Shown here: piece after piece, positions 54,840 to 64,000 of the stretch | How positions within the stretch are numbered: position 1 is the first letter of the stretch | How the letters are laid out: each line of letters begins with the position of its first letter | Origin: Mauremys mutica | Lineage: Eukaryota; Chordata; Testudines; Geoemydidae | Direction: 5' to 3' | DNA length: 64,000 nt | Assembly (NCBI RefSeq): GCF_020497125.1 | Contig: NC_059072.1 | Span: 273,774,045-273,838,044, forward strand | Position numbers and translations under genes: made by a program | The notes under the pieces: model-generated | Databases searched by the model: none | What the model was told of the DNA's origin: nothing | The model's input: only the letters and a program-made list of their open reading frames with translations

Positions 54840-55430
54840 TCAAACAGTTACAATGCATGCTTGATAGGGGCCACATCCTGAAAAAAAAATCTTTCCCCAA
54901 CCCCCTCTTCTGACCTTCAAACAACCCCCAACCTCTCCAAGCTCATTATTAGAAGTAAGCTCCCCGCAGCCCAAGACACACCAACTCAAAGCAGTACCTG
55001 ACCCTGCTAGAACAAAAAATTCAAAACCTGCAGACATATCTCCACTGCTATGATGATAAATTCCCTCTAAACACATCATTCAAGATACCTGGGATCTATA
55101 CATGACTTTCAGAATATGTAGTACCTCATCCAGTGCATGAAGTATCTCAGCAACAACTAGGCGGGTGAAACTAAAGAAATCACTATGCTTTTGAATGAAC
55201 ACACACACACAAATGATTAAAATACTCTATTATCCATGGGCAAATACTTTTCACAAAATGATCACTCCTTATCTGATCTATCAGTCCTTGGCCTCAAAGA
55301 ACACTTGTACCAGACCTTCAGAAGACAAGCTTGGAAACTTAAATTCATAACTGTACTAGACACTAAAATCATTTTCTCAGAGACACTGGTTTTATGTCTC
55401 ATTAAAACCATTTGTAACCAACTAATCCTC
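54840..55430 (+). pseudogene. Penelope-like ORF remnant, right arm
   Basis: On the plus strand the region reads, with frameshifts: a 'ccccaacctctccaagctca' block (PPTSPSS/LSKLI), the 'accctgctagaacaaaaaat' block, 'gtagtacctcatccagtgca' (the GIY part, VVYLIQC-like but decayed), 'aggcgggtgaaacta' (the YVGET part), and an open frame from 55236 with KYFSQNDHSLSDLSVLGLKE and WKLKFITVLDTK, the conserved end of GIY-YIG Penelope-like proteins. It is broken by stops and is inactive. Confidence 0.75.
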
Positions 55431-55495
55431 CTTAGTCATATGACTGCAGAGATATTAGTTGCCTACTTTATTTTAAGATGTTTCTTGATACATGT

Positions 55496-55629
55496 AAAAA
55501 GCAACAAAGAGTCCTGTGGTATTCACCTATGAAAGCGTATGCTTCAATATATCTGTTAGTCTATAAGGTGCCACAGGACTCTTTGTTGCTTTTTACAGAT
55601 CCAGACTAACACGGTTACCCCTCTGATAC
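55496..55629 (+). mobile_element. 134-bp Penelope tail insertion with snap-back hairpin
   Basis: The insertion splits the tail of the larger element and is flanked by TTGATACATGT (55485-55495) and TTGTTACATGT (55630-55640), 10 of 11 identical. The right side is a sense-oriented Penelope tail ('ctgttagtctataaggtgcc', 'agatccagactaacacggtt', 'acccctctgatac'). The left side is an inverted copy of its middle: arms 55494-55519 and 55571-55596 are perfectly complementary over 26 bp around a 51-base loop. It carries no coding sequence. Confidence 0.85.
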
Positions 55630-55820
55630 TTGTTACATGTGTTAACCCCTTATGCTTAACAATCTGTCCCATCTTGTATTTATCTGTGAAATTCTGGTTA
55701 TCTTTTCCATAGCTGAAGAAGAGCTCTGTGACAGTTGAAAGCTTGTTTCTTCCATCAAACAAAGTTGTTCCAATCAAAGAAATTACCTTACCATCTTATG
55801 TCTCTCGAAACTCTCCATTG

Positions 55821-56885
55821 TTTGGTTCATTTACCCAAACAAGGTTGTGTGAAAATCCTGCTGCTCAGAAATAGCAAGTTGAGAACTATTAAAAATGTGC
55901 AGCAAGCAAACAAGCAATTGAAGATAGTTATTTTGTTTAGGCATCCATCGCTTTTCTGTCTTTGATAGCAGGAAAGCTATTTCAGTTTATCTGTAGCTGT
56001 AGGGGAGATGACTTTACAAGGTGGTATTGGCACAAAGGAGGGCAGAATTATCTTGAGGGCTAAATTCCAAATCAATTCCTCAATCCTTATCAGTATTGTT
56101 GTTGATTTTGACTTACAAAATCCCAAATAGTTTGGTATCTGCCTGCGTGGGAGATTGCCTTTCTTCCTGGAACTGAAGTTAAAATTCACTCAGTTTAAAA
56201 GACATGGAAGCTGGGACCCAGTCTGTACTGGGTCCTCAGCTTTGGAATTTACTATCCTTGGGTTGAATTAGCCTGAATCAGTTGACATTTAGGGCATACT
56301 GCAAAGGCCATCTCTTTTCATAGCTTTCTGGGAAAGGAGACATGTAGTGACAGTTATTGAAGTTTAGTAGAGTGGTTGGAAGTGGCATTTGGTGCTATCA
56401 GCAGTGCGGGGGCATCAGTGATAATATCTTTTGAGTCATATGGGGGAAAGTTAGGCTAGTGGATTATAACTTTAGTTTTCTAATTTTTATTAGTGGTTGG
56501 AATCACTAAGAACCCAGGACAGGTGTTACTTTGTCTCATATTGTAATTGTCCGAGTCACAATTAAGAAATAAAGTGGATAAATTATGGTTTTAGAGCCAT
56601 AAATGCACTGAGCAGTCAAAATGTGAGGAATAGTAGCACCTTAGCAGCAATATCTAAAAAAAAAAGATTCAGTGTGTATTCCCCTACCTAGTGATCTATC
56701 CAGGTATCAATGTGGCCCTCATCACTATATTATCTGGGCACTTACAGCTGTTAGCAGGTTTCAAGAAGGGGCAGGGTTTTGTTCATGGACAAAATCACCA
56801 GGTCCTGTACCTTGGAAGTTGAACTGCACATCCAGTAGTGCTGAGTTCCCTTTGCACTCAGGAAGCATTGCGGTCAGCACATCCT
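55821..56885. other. Unassigned DNA
   Basis: No gene or repeat that I can name until the hAT MITE fragment begins. Confidence 0.4.
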
Positions 56886-56889
56886 TCAG

Positions 56890-57050
56890 CCCACGGTGCT
56901 TCCTGCTGCCCCCATTGGCCTGGGACGGCAAACTGCAGCCAGTGGGAGCCGCGGTCCGCCGAAGCTGCCGACGCGGCAGGTAAACAAACTGGCCCGGCCC
57001 GCCAGGGTGCTTACCCTGGCGAGCCGTGTGCCAAAGATTGCTGACCCCTG
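56890..57050. mobile_element. Right half of a hAT MITE
   Basis: 'ctgccgacgcggcaggtaaa', 'caaactggcccggcccgcca', 'gggtgcttaccctggcgagc' and the end GATTGCTGACCCCTG are the right half of the 16251/19199 family. The left terminus is missing. Confidence 0.8.
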
Positions 57051-57305
57051 GTACATAGTATAGTAAATTAGCCCTGCAAGAGAGCGCTGGGGCAGAAAGT
57101 GATCCCCTGGCCTCCCTTATGGTTTTTTTGTGTTTTTCTAGGTGGAAGGTTACTTGGGCTTTTTGTGATATGTTAGAAGTCTTTGGGCCAAGTTATGTCT
57201 GTGCATAGTAATCAAATGGAGATACTCCAGATATACAGATGATTTTTATTTTCTACAGTAATTTTGCCATACCAGAATCCAGTCCTACAAACTACTGAGA
57301 GCATC

Positions 57306-57720
57306 TGTTCATAGATTCATAGATTTGTATGGCCAGATGAGACCATTAAATCATCTATTCTGACCTCCTGTATACCAAAAGTCCTTACATTTCACCCAAT
57401 TACCCCATTATTAAGCCCAATAACTCACATCTAAGTAAAACCTATCTTCCAGAAAGGCATCCACACTTGATTCGAAGATATCAAGAGATGAAGAATCCAC
57501 CACTTACTTAGTTGATTTCCCCCCCAGATCCGGTGGTTAATCACCATTTAAAACAAAACAAAACAAAACAAAAAAACACCAAACATACAAACAAACAAAC
57601 CAAACAAAAAAAAAACCCCACGTGTCTTATTCTAATTTGAATGTGTCTGGCTTCAGCTTCCAGTCATTGATTCTTACTATGTCTTTCACCGCTAGATTAA
57701 ACAGCCCTTAAAGTCTACAG
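57306..57720 (-). mobile_element. CR1-type LINE 3' fragment (antisense) with (AAAAC)n expansion
   Basis: Plus-strand phrases 'agattcatagatttgtatgg', 'ctgacctcctgtatacca', 'gatgaagaatccaccactta' and 'gcttccagtcattgattctt' form the antisense of a LINE 3' region also represented at 15483-15605. Between about 57552 and 57616 there is an A-rich run with repeated 'aaaac' and 'caaa' units, an internal expansion. Confidence 0.65.
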
Positions 57721-58604
57721 GAATTGAGGGCACTGAACACTTGCAGAAAGTGTTCAACACTTTTTAGGATCAGACTCTTAATTATTTACTTAAACTTAGC
57801 TACATCCTGCAAATCTTTTATATAAACAATACTCTATGCTAAGTTGTGGTTTACCAATGTCTCCTAATCATTATTTCTTTGTTTCTGTCTAATACCACTG
57901 GGTAATTCTTAGTGGGTAATATCTCATGATGATACATACCTATCAGGTAGCAGGAGTGAAGCAATGAGTAAACTCAAGGCAGATGGAATTTCATTAGTGA
58001 TAGGAACACCATAGCAATGGATTTTATATTCATTCAGGGCCCGATCCAAAGCCCATTGAGAGTCACTCTAATGAATTCCATATGCTTTGGATCAGGTCCT
58101 TAATCAATACTAAACTTTTACTATAAAGTAGCTTTTACCCTTTTGTATTAGTGAAAACAAATTGCTATTTTATAGCCTTTAAATAAATCTTGATTCTCAT
58201 TAGTTAACACTGGCACACTGCAATGTCAGCATCAGACTAGAAAGCCAGAAAAAAAATGGTGATGGAAAGGGGACAAAGCATTTCCGCATTTAACTTCAGC
58301 AGATTAGAAAACAGATGCAGTTCCCAGGACATATTTTATATGAGACTCAACTGCAACGCTATAACACACTCACCTGAAAAACTGTCAGAACTTTCATTAT
58401 ACACCTATTTTGAAGGGTATATATCTAGCTTAGTAATTGATCAGTCCATGAGTATTTTCTCTCTCTCTCTCTTGTTCTTGCTCTTGCTCTCTCCTCCCCC
58501 CCTTTTAACAGAATCTCATAAAAATCAGATTCCTATTTTAAATCAAATAGGTTGAAATACTCTAATTTAACAAATATACTTATGTCCAGAAAAGTCTACC
58601 AGTT
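57721..58604. other. Unassigned DNA with one short MITE
   Basis: The 64-bp element at 58037-58100 has termini GGGCCCGATCCAAAGC and GCTTTGGATCAGGTCC, a minimal palindromic MITE. A CT-rich stretch lies near 58461-58503. Otherwise there is nothing recognisable; the 99-codon frame at 58256 is featureless. Confidence 0.45.
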
Positions 58605-60345
58605 TAAAGATGATAAATTTACAACATTAAAGACATAACAGCAAACTATCCTGATGCAACGGAAAGATAGGAAAAATAGTAAGAGGCCAATATGGCTCCA
58701 TCCGGAGCTCTTTAACAACCTGAAAATTAAAAAGGAATTCTACAAAAAGGGGAAACATGGACAACTTGCTAAGGATGAGTCCAAAAGAATAGCACAAGCA
58801 TTCAGGGACAACATCAGAAAGGCTGAAGCATAAATTGAGTTACAACTACCAAAGGACATAAAAGGCAGTAAGAAGAAATTCTATAAAAAACAGTAGAAGT
58901 ACAAGAAAGGTGGAGGAAAGTGTCAGGGAATGACAGCTCCTGGAGGACATGTGAGGTCTCAGAGGACAGGAGAAGGGTAAACATAGTATCTTATTTACAA
59001 AAAAATGGAAAAAGGAGGACCTGGGGAATTATGGACCAGTCAGTTAAAATCTGATACCTGGAAAGATATTGGAACAAATTATTAAATGATCAATTTGTAA
59101 ACACATAAAGGATAATAGGGTTATAAATAATAGCCAATATGGATTTATCAAGAACTCATGCCAAACAAAACTAATTTCTCTCTATGACATGATTACTGCC
59201 CTAGTGAATGGGAGAAAGCTTAGATGTCATATTTCTTCATTTGACAGTCACATATGACATTCTCATAAGCAAACTAGGAAAATGTGGTCTAGATGAAATC
59301 ACTGTTAGGTTAGTGAAAAACTGGTTGAATGACCATATTCTAACATTAGTTCTCAATGGTTTGCAGCCAATCTGGGAGGGTGTATCTATTGGGGTCCTGC
59401 AGGGGTCTGTCCTGTGTGCAGTACTATTCAACATTTTCATTAATGACTTGGATAATGGAGTGGAGACTATGCTTATAAATATTGCAGATGACACCAAACT
59501 GGGAGGAGTTTCTAGCACAGCATGAAAATTCAAAATGACCTTGAACAATTGGAGAATTGGACTGAAATCAACAACATGTAATTCAACGAAGGCATGTGCA
59601 ATGTACTTCACTTAGGAATGAAAATTCATATGCACAAATACAAAATGGAGAATAATTGGCTAGGCAGTAATACTGCTGAAAGGATCTGGGCATTATAGGT
59701 GATTACAAATTTAATATGAATCAACAATATAATGAAGTTGCAAAAAAGGCCAATATTCTGGAGTGTATGAAGAGGAGTGTCTAAAGTAAGGCATAGGAGG
59801 TAATTGTTCTGTTCTACTCTGCACTGGCGAGGCCTCGGCTGGAGTACTGAATCCAATTTTTGGTGCCACACTTTAGGAAAGATGTGGACAAATTGGAGAA
59901 AGTACAGAGGAGAGCAATAAAAAGGATAAAAGGTTTAGAAAACCTGATCTATGAGGAAAGATTAAAAAAAAAAACTGGGCATGTTTAGTCTTAAGAAAAG
60001 AAGACTGAGGAGGGACCTGATAGCAGTCTTCAAATATGTTATGGGTTGTTATAAAGAGGATGGTGATCAACTGCTCTCTATGTCCACTGTAGGTAGGACA
60101 ACACATGATCAACTTAATCGCAACAAGTGAGATTTAGAATAGATATCAGGAAAAAACTGTAACTATCAGAATAGTTAAGCCCTGGAATAGACTTCATAGG
60201 GAGGGTGCACAATCCCCAACACTGTAGGTTTTTAAGAACAGGTTAAATAAACACATATCAGGGATTATCTAAGTATACTTGCTCCTGCCTCAGTACATGA
60301 TGCTGGACTCAGTCACCTCTTGAGGTTCATTCCTACATTTCTGTG
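58605..60345 (+). mobile_element. CR1 LINE copy, same subfamily as 16.8-19.6 kb
   Basis: It starts in the ORF2 linker (RPIWLHPELF, KDESKRIAQAFRDNIRKAEA), passes through the reverse transcriptase and ends with the 3' UTR 'gactcagtcacctcttgagg' and 'tttctgtgtttt'. Many stops and frameshifts break it. It is the uninterrupted counterpart of the nested copy at 16762-19622 and can be used to see what that copy lost. Confidence 0.85.
59208..59525 (+). pseudogene. CR1 reverse-transcriptase palm fragment
   Basis: The 105-codon frame contains DILISKLGKCGLDEITVRLV (palm helix), [20 protein letters not shown] (motif B, with LC in place of LG) and IADDTKLGG (catalytic Asp pair, Phe changed to Ile). The DFSKAFD motif just upstream is degraded. 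Frameshifts on both sides. No activity expected. Confidence 0.8.
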
Positions 60346-60999
60346 TTTTAAACAGATACATGTAAGGAAAAGTTTCAGTTAATAACAGTTACATTTGACA
60401 CATGATTTTTAGTTGCATCCTCTTAAATGTTAATATTTTGAAAAGCTATTAAGTCACCTGAGACAGTAATCCTTGAAATGTGTTAAATGAATATGTACAA
60501 TAACTGATTTTTTTCCATGCACTAAAACATACACTTAAATGTTTTAAGACTTTGGTGAAACACTAAATAAATAAATAAATAAATAATAACAAAGACAATA
60601 TACAGCGGTAGGTGGACAGGATGGTGATAGCAAGCAAAAAGGTACCAGGTGAAAGACTTACACAGCAGCAGGGCAGAAACATTGGGAGACCTCTAGTGAC
60701 CTTAAATACTGGGAAAGTTCTGAATTATCAAATGTTATCTACAGGCATTACAACTTTGGCCAAGATACATGATACTGCTAATGCATTCTGAGACACAGAC
60801 AAAAAACATTCCAGGAAATAAAAATGATTCAGTAGCAATGGAGTAATTACAAGATGAAAATCCACAACATTTACTGCCAACCATTGCTTTTTATTCTCAA
60901 AACATTTTAGGTATGAAATCTGACACACTTGTTTATAACACATCTTTATTCAAAATCTACAATTACTTCACTGAAATATATGATGTTTAATGATGCTAA
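60346..60999. other. Unassigned DNA with (AAAT)n
   Basis: A TAAA microsatellite lies at 60564-60588. Nothing else is recognisable. Confidence 0.45.
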
Positions 61000-62817
61000 G
61001 GTGCTAGGGTTGGCTAAGTGTTGGCTAAGTCAAATTATGAGAGGGATCCCTTAACAAGGGGTGAGGCTACTCAGGGAGAACAGTGATTTAAAAAGCCAAC
61101 TCCTAAGCTACTGAAAGAGCTAGTGAACAGGAGCAGCAAACATGGAAGCTTTGTGAGGGAGTTAGTGAGAATGTGAGCCAGACACACCTAACATTCTCTC
61201 CCCACATCCCAAATAAGCAACAAAAACAAACACACACCAAAAAATGAAAAAACAAACAAATAAACAAAGCGGCAAGAGTAAACAATGCAGGGAGAAGTCC
61301 AGAAGGAGTGGGGGCTATCCAGTTTATTGTACTGAGTGTAGCATGTATGATTACCTGCCTTGTGGACAGGTATCATATGTGTCCACTTGCTGCAAGCAGT
61401 TCTTGGCCCTCAAAGACTGAGTACAGGCTCTTGAGACCAGAGTGGCTGAACTGCAGGAGCTAAGGGAGACAGATAGCTACATAAATGAGATGCCCCAGGA
61501 CATAGTAAAGTGGTCCTATCCTCAGTCTGACAGCCTCAATGCTATTGAGGAGGATGAAAAACTTGGAAGGAGAACAACAAACTGGAGTGGAGGGAAATGA
61601 TTCCATAGTTGGGATCCTCCTTCCAGATCATGTCATGGTACCCTCTCCACTACAGATACCCTTCCAGGGGAGTGAACCCCAGTTATTAGGAAGAGACAGG
61701 TAATAGTAATGGGGGATTCAATTAGAAGTAACTTAAATAGTTGGGTTTGTGATGACCAGGAGGACTATATGGTAAATTGTTTGCCAGGTGTCAAAGCTGT
61801 TTATCTCTCGGGATCTACACAGATTTCTATGTGTACTTGGGGCGAGACAGTGGTCATAGTGCATGTAGGTATCAATAACTTAAGAAAAGGTAAAAGAGAG
61901 GTTCTGGAGGCCACATATAGGCTACTAATAAAGTATAGGACCTCCATGGTAACATTCTTTGAAATATTTCCAGTTCCACAGGCAAGGCCAGTTGGAAAGG
62001 CAGAATTTCAGGGTCTCAATGTGTGGATGAGCCAATGGTGTAGGGATAAGGGTTTTAGGTTTATTAGGAATTGGGGAATTTTGGGGGTGGGAGGAGGAGC
62101 TTTTATAGGACGAATGGGCTTGACCTAAACCAAAATGGAACCAGGTTGCTGGCATGTAAAATTAAAAAGAGTGAAGATGTGTTTTTAAATGAAGGGCTGG
62201 GGGAAAGGTGACGGGTGTAGGAGCACATGTTTTGGAGACATCACTTGGGTTGAAATAGTGGTTCTCTATATCCTAATAAACAGGAGAGGATAGAAGGTGA
62301 TAGGAACTGAAGAGAAACAGTCAAATGAAAAAAAGAGTCCCATTCAATTACATTACATGAAGGTGGACAACTAAATATTAACAAATTTTATAAGTGCTTA
62401 TATACAAATGCTAGAAGTCTAATAGTAAGATGGGTGAACTTGACTACCTGGTATTAAATTAGGATATTGATATAACACACATCATAGAAACTTGGTGTAA
62501 TTATGATCAATGGGGCACAGTATAACCATGGTATAAAATATATAGGAATGACAAGTAAGTCATGCTGGTGGGAGAATGGCACAGTACATGAAACCAAGCA
62601 TTGAGTCAAATATAGTACAAATCTTAAATAAATCTATGGATAAAAATGCCATGCTTGAATAATAGGAGTAAGGCAGTAGGAATACATTACTGACCAACTG
62701 ACCAGGACAGTGATAGTGATTGTGAAATGCTCAGGGAGTTTAGAGAGGCTGGAAAAACAAGCAAAAAAAATCAATAATAAGAAGGGTTTTCAACTATCCC
62801 CTATTGACTGGGTACAT
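61000..62817 (+). mobile_element. CR1 LINE, 5' part with ORF1 and start of endonuclease
   Basis: The left part (about 61000-61280) resembles a CR1 5' UTR ('tttaaaaagcca', 'gagctagtgaacagg', compare 'gagctagcgaacagg' at 62841). ORF1 follows with a Cys-rich zinc-finger trace (YCTECSMYDYLPCGQ, STCCKQF at about 61328-61410), a coiled-coil-like stretch (ETRVAELQELRE) and the esterase (61709-62128). The endonuclease N-terminus is readable at about 62390-62820 (YTNARSL, degenerate ETW, FNYPLL). It is cut off at 62817, where a second CR1 5' UTR begins. Confidence 0.8.
61709..62128 (+). pseudogene. CR1 ORF1 SGNH esterase domain
   Basis: CR1-type LINEs carry in ORF1 a zinc finger, a coiled coil and an SGNH/GDSL esterase that probably helps the ribonucleoprotein. 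In this 139-codon frame block I is MGDSIRSN with the Ser nucleophile at residue 4, and block III is HVGINN at 52-57 (usually HVGTND). Block V, which should read GRDGxHL with the catalytic Asp and His, reads GRMGLT, so both catalytic residues are lost near the C-terminus. The upstream zinc-finger part is in another frame. The ATG is the internal Met of the GDS block and not the native start. The copy at 41116 keeps the block missing here. Confidence 0.8.
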
Positions 62818-63336
62818 GTCAGAGGCTAAGTGACCAAGGGGAGCTAGCGAACAGGGGACCACAAATGGTGGAGTTTGAGAGAGGGTGAAAGAGATCCCAC
62901 AGCTGAACGAATAAGGTGTGAGTACTAACCTTGGGGTGAGTGATTTTGTTGGGCTGTTTGTGTTTTTCTTTTTCTTTCAGGTTATTTCAGGGTCAATTGG
63001 GATTGTGTGTTTGGGGGCAGTTTAAGCCTTTGTTCCATTGAGCAGCCTCAGTTAGCCTTGTGATGATTAATGAGGGGGGTAGGGATGACGTAGGAGGGAA
63101 GGCCTTAAAAGCCAGAGGCTAAGTGACCAAGGGGACCACAAACAGGTTTGTTTGTAATAAAATCACTATGGTTAGGAAGGGCCACATCTCCAGTGCCAAC
63201 ACTGCTCCAGTCTCCTCCACCTGTGCCTGCATCCAGACAGACAGCCTAACCATGAATGCCTCTACCCAGACCCTGGTGTGGATTTACAGAGACTGCGGCC
63301 TGCATTTCCCACTCACAGAAAGCCAGGCTGGAGGAC
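62818..63336 (+). mobile_element. CR1 5' UTR with tandem promoter-like units and ORF1 start
   Basis: A 23-bp phrase beginning 'cagaggctaagtgaccaagg' occurs at 62820-62842 and again at 63113-63135, so a 293-bp unit is followed by the start of a second one. The unit end contains 'ccttaaaagcc', TATA-like. From 63165 ORF1 begins (MVRKGHISSANT, then STCACIQTDSLTMNASTQTL, CGLHFPLTESQAGG), similar to CR1 ORF1 N-termini. The element is cut at 63337 by the LTR. Confidence 0.65.
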
Positions 63337-64000
63337 TGTTAAAGTTCCTTCCCTAATCTGAACTTTAGGTTACAGATGTGGGGACCTGCATGGACACTTC
63401 TAATCTTAACGACCAGCTTAGATCTGGTATCGCTGCCACCATTCACAAGCACTCCCTTCCTTGGGTAGCCTTGAGAAACTTCCCCAATTCCCTGGTGAAC
63501 ACAGATCCAAACCCCTTGGATCTTAAAACAAGGAGAAATTAACCATCCCCCTTCCTTTCTCCCACCAACTTCTGGTGGCTTCAGATCCAACCCCCTTGGA
63601 TCTAAAAAACAAGGAAAAATCAATCAGGTATTAAGAAAAAAAGCTTTTAATTAAAGAAAAGAAAGGTAAAAGAAAACCCTCTGGGATCTAAAAAACAAGG
63701 AAAAATCAATCAGGTATTAAGAAAAAAAGCTTTTAATTAAAGAAAAGAAAGGAGAGCTCTGGGAGAGATTAGCATACCAGCTACTCTCACAGACAACAGA
63801 TTTAAAAACACAGAGGATGTTCCCCTGGGCAAAAACTTTAATACACACAAGAATACCCAAATTTGATAATTCCCTTAATGGTACCAAGACAAGTTACAAA
63901 GAAAAGAAACATAAACCTATTTATCCCTTTCTAAAACTTACTACTCTGATAAGAGGCTGGTTCCTTGATCTTTTTCATTCCGGCTGAAACTGAAACTAAC
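63337..64000 (-). mobile_element. LTR of the 23.5-kb family, cut by the window edge
   Basis: It starts TGTTAAAGTTCC. Shared phrases with the solo LTR at 23495 are 'acagatgtggggacctgcat', 'ggtgaacacagatccaaac', 'aaaaatcaatcaggt' and 'ttttaattaaagaaaa'. By comparison the orientation is minus, so the visible left end is the 3' end of the LTR. The other end, and any internal sequence, lie outside the window. A 69-bp tandem duplication lies inside (63598-63752). Confidence 0.75.
63598..63752. repeat. 69-bp direct duplication inside the LTR
   Basis: Positions 63598-63666 and 63684-63752 are identical over 69 bases, separated by 17 bases. The 23495 LTR has a single copy of this region, so the duplication arose in this copy or its subfamily; perfect identity suggests it is recent. 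Confidence 0.9.

Larger units (their letters stand above)
53235..55807. mobile_element. Penelope-like inverted dimer, 2.57 kb
   Basis: It is flanked by the perfect 13-bp repeat AAACTCTCCATTG (53222-53234 and 55808-55820). The left arm (53235 to about 54830) is antisense and ends at the left in a complete tail ('cttgcagggtggttgtagat', 'attggtctcaggatctgaga'). The right arm (about 54831-55807) is sense, encodes the same protein region, and ends at the right in a truncated tail ('ccttaccatcttatgtctct'). Both arms contain the same coding landmarks (PPNLSNLIIRSK-like block) and the same 3' phrases ('gctgaagaagagctctgtg' in sense; 'cagttctgaagaagg' region in antisense). It is interrupted by a DNA transposon (53285-53595) and by a 134-bp Penelope tail (55496-55629). 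Confidence 0.85.

Noticed and set aside
1..64000. CRISPR array, operon, phage or bacterial features
   Set aside because: There are no spaced direct repeats of the right kind and no dense coding; the sequence is vertebrate repeat-rich DNA.

Overview
This window looks like intergenic or intronic DNA of a reptile, most likely a hidden-necked (cryptodiran) turtle. The reasons are: many CR1 LINE copies ending in ATTCTATG-type tails; a tRNA-derived SINE sharing its 3' tail with a CR1 copy, as known for the tortoise/turtle Cry I SINE; several families of GC-rich hAT MITEs with 8-bp target duplications; and Penelope-like elements of the GIY-YIG type. The sequence is AT-rich outside the MITEs. I found no host protein-coding exon, tRNA gene, rRNA or CRISPR array. 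Nearly every open frame of any length lies in a mobile element, and the rest look like chance frames. Assignments to repeat families rest on motifs, on copies inside this window and on memory of amniote repeats; no database search was run.

Layout. 1-4.3 kb: unique-looking DNA with old CR1/L2 relics and a solo LTR (3747-4168, 5-bp duplication). 4.4-10.5 kb: a roughly 6.1-kb relic that I read as one hAT element, with a broken KIAA1586-like transposase (7406-9368) and a CR1 inserted in it. 10.5-16 kb: unremarkable DNA with MITEs and MIR-like SINE relics. 16.2-19.9 kb: a CR1 copy broken by four nested insertions, with hAT MITEs on both sides. 20-30 kb: a 734-bp solo LTR, a 792-bp hAT-like element, an LTR-like element carrying a tRNA-like segment, and a 295-bp MITE made of three hairpins. 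30.1-32.7 kb: the best-preserved CR1, with a 650-codon reverse-transcriptase frame. 33.2 kb: the CR1-partner SINE. 34.7-37.3 kb: MITEs.

38.9-43.1 kb: a 3'-truncated antisense CR1 abutting a head-to-head (foldback) pair of hAT transposase ends. 44.8-48.0 kb: a GC-rich hAT MITE and a CR1 split by a solo LTR. 48.5-49.6 kb: a Penelope-like element with a 13-bp target duplication. 49.8-51.5 kb: a CR1 inserted in another CR1. 53.2-55.8 kb: a 2.6-kb inverted Penelope-like dimer, again with a perfect 13-bp target duplication, itself carrying a DNA-transposon insertion and a 134-bp Penelope tail insertion. 57-63.3 kb: four more CR1 pieces, one with the ORF1 esterase and one with tandem 5'-UTR promoter-like units. 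63.3 kb to the end: one end of an LTR of the same family as the one at 23.5 kb.

The most interesting signal is the Penelope-like group. All three insertions with target duplications have the same shape: a complete 3' tail on one side and a truncated, inverted tail of the same family on the other. The nested insertions also give a relative chronology (CR1 first, MITEs or LTRs later; PLE dimer first, MITE and tail insertion later).
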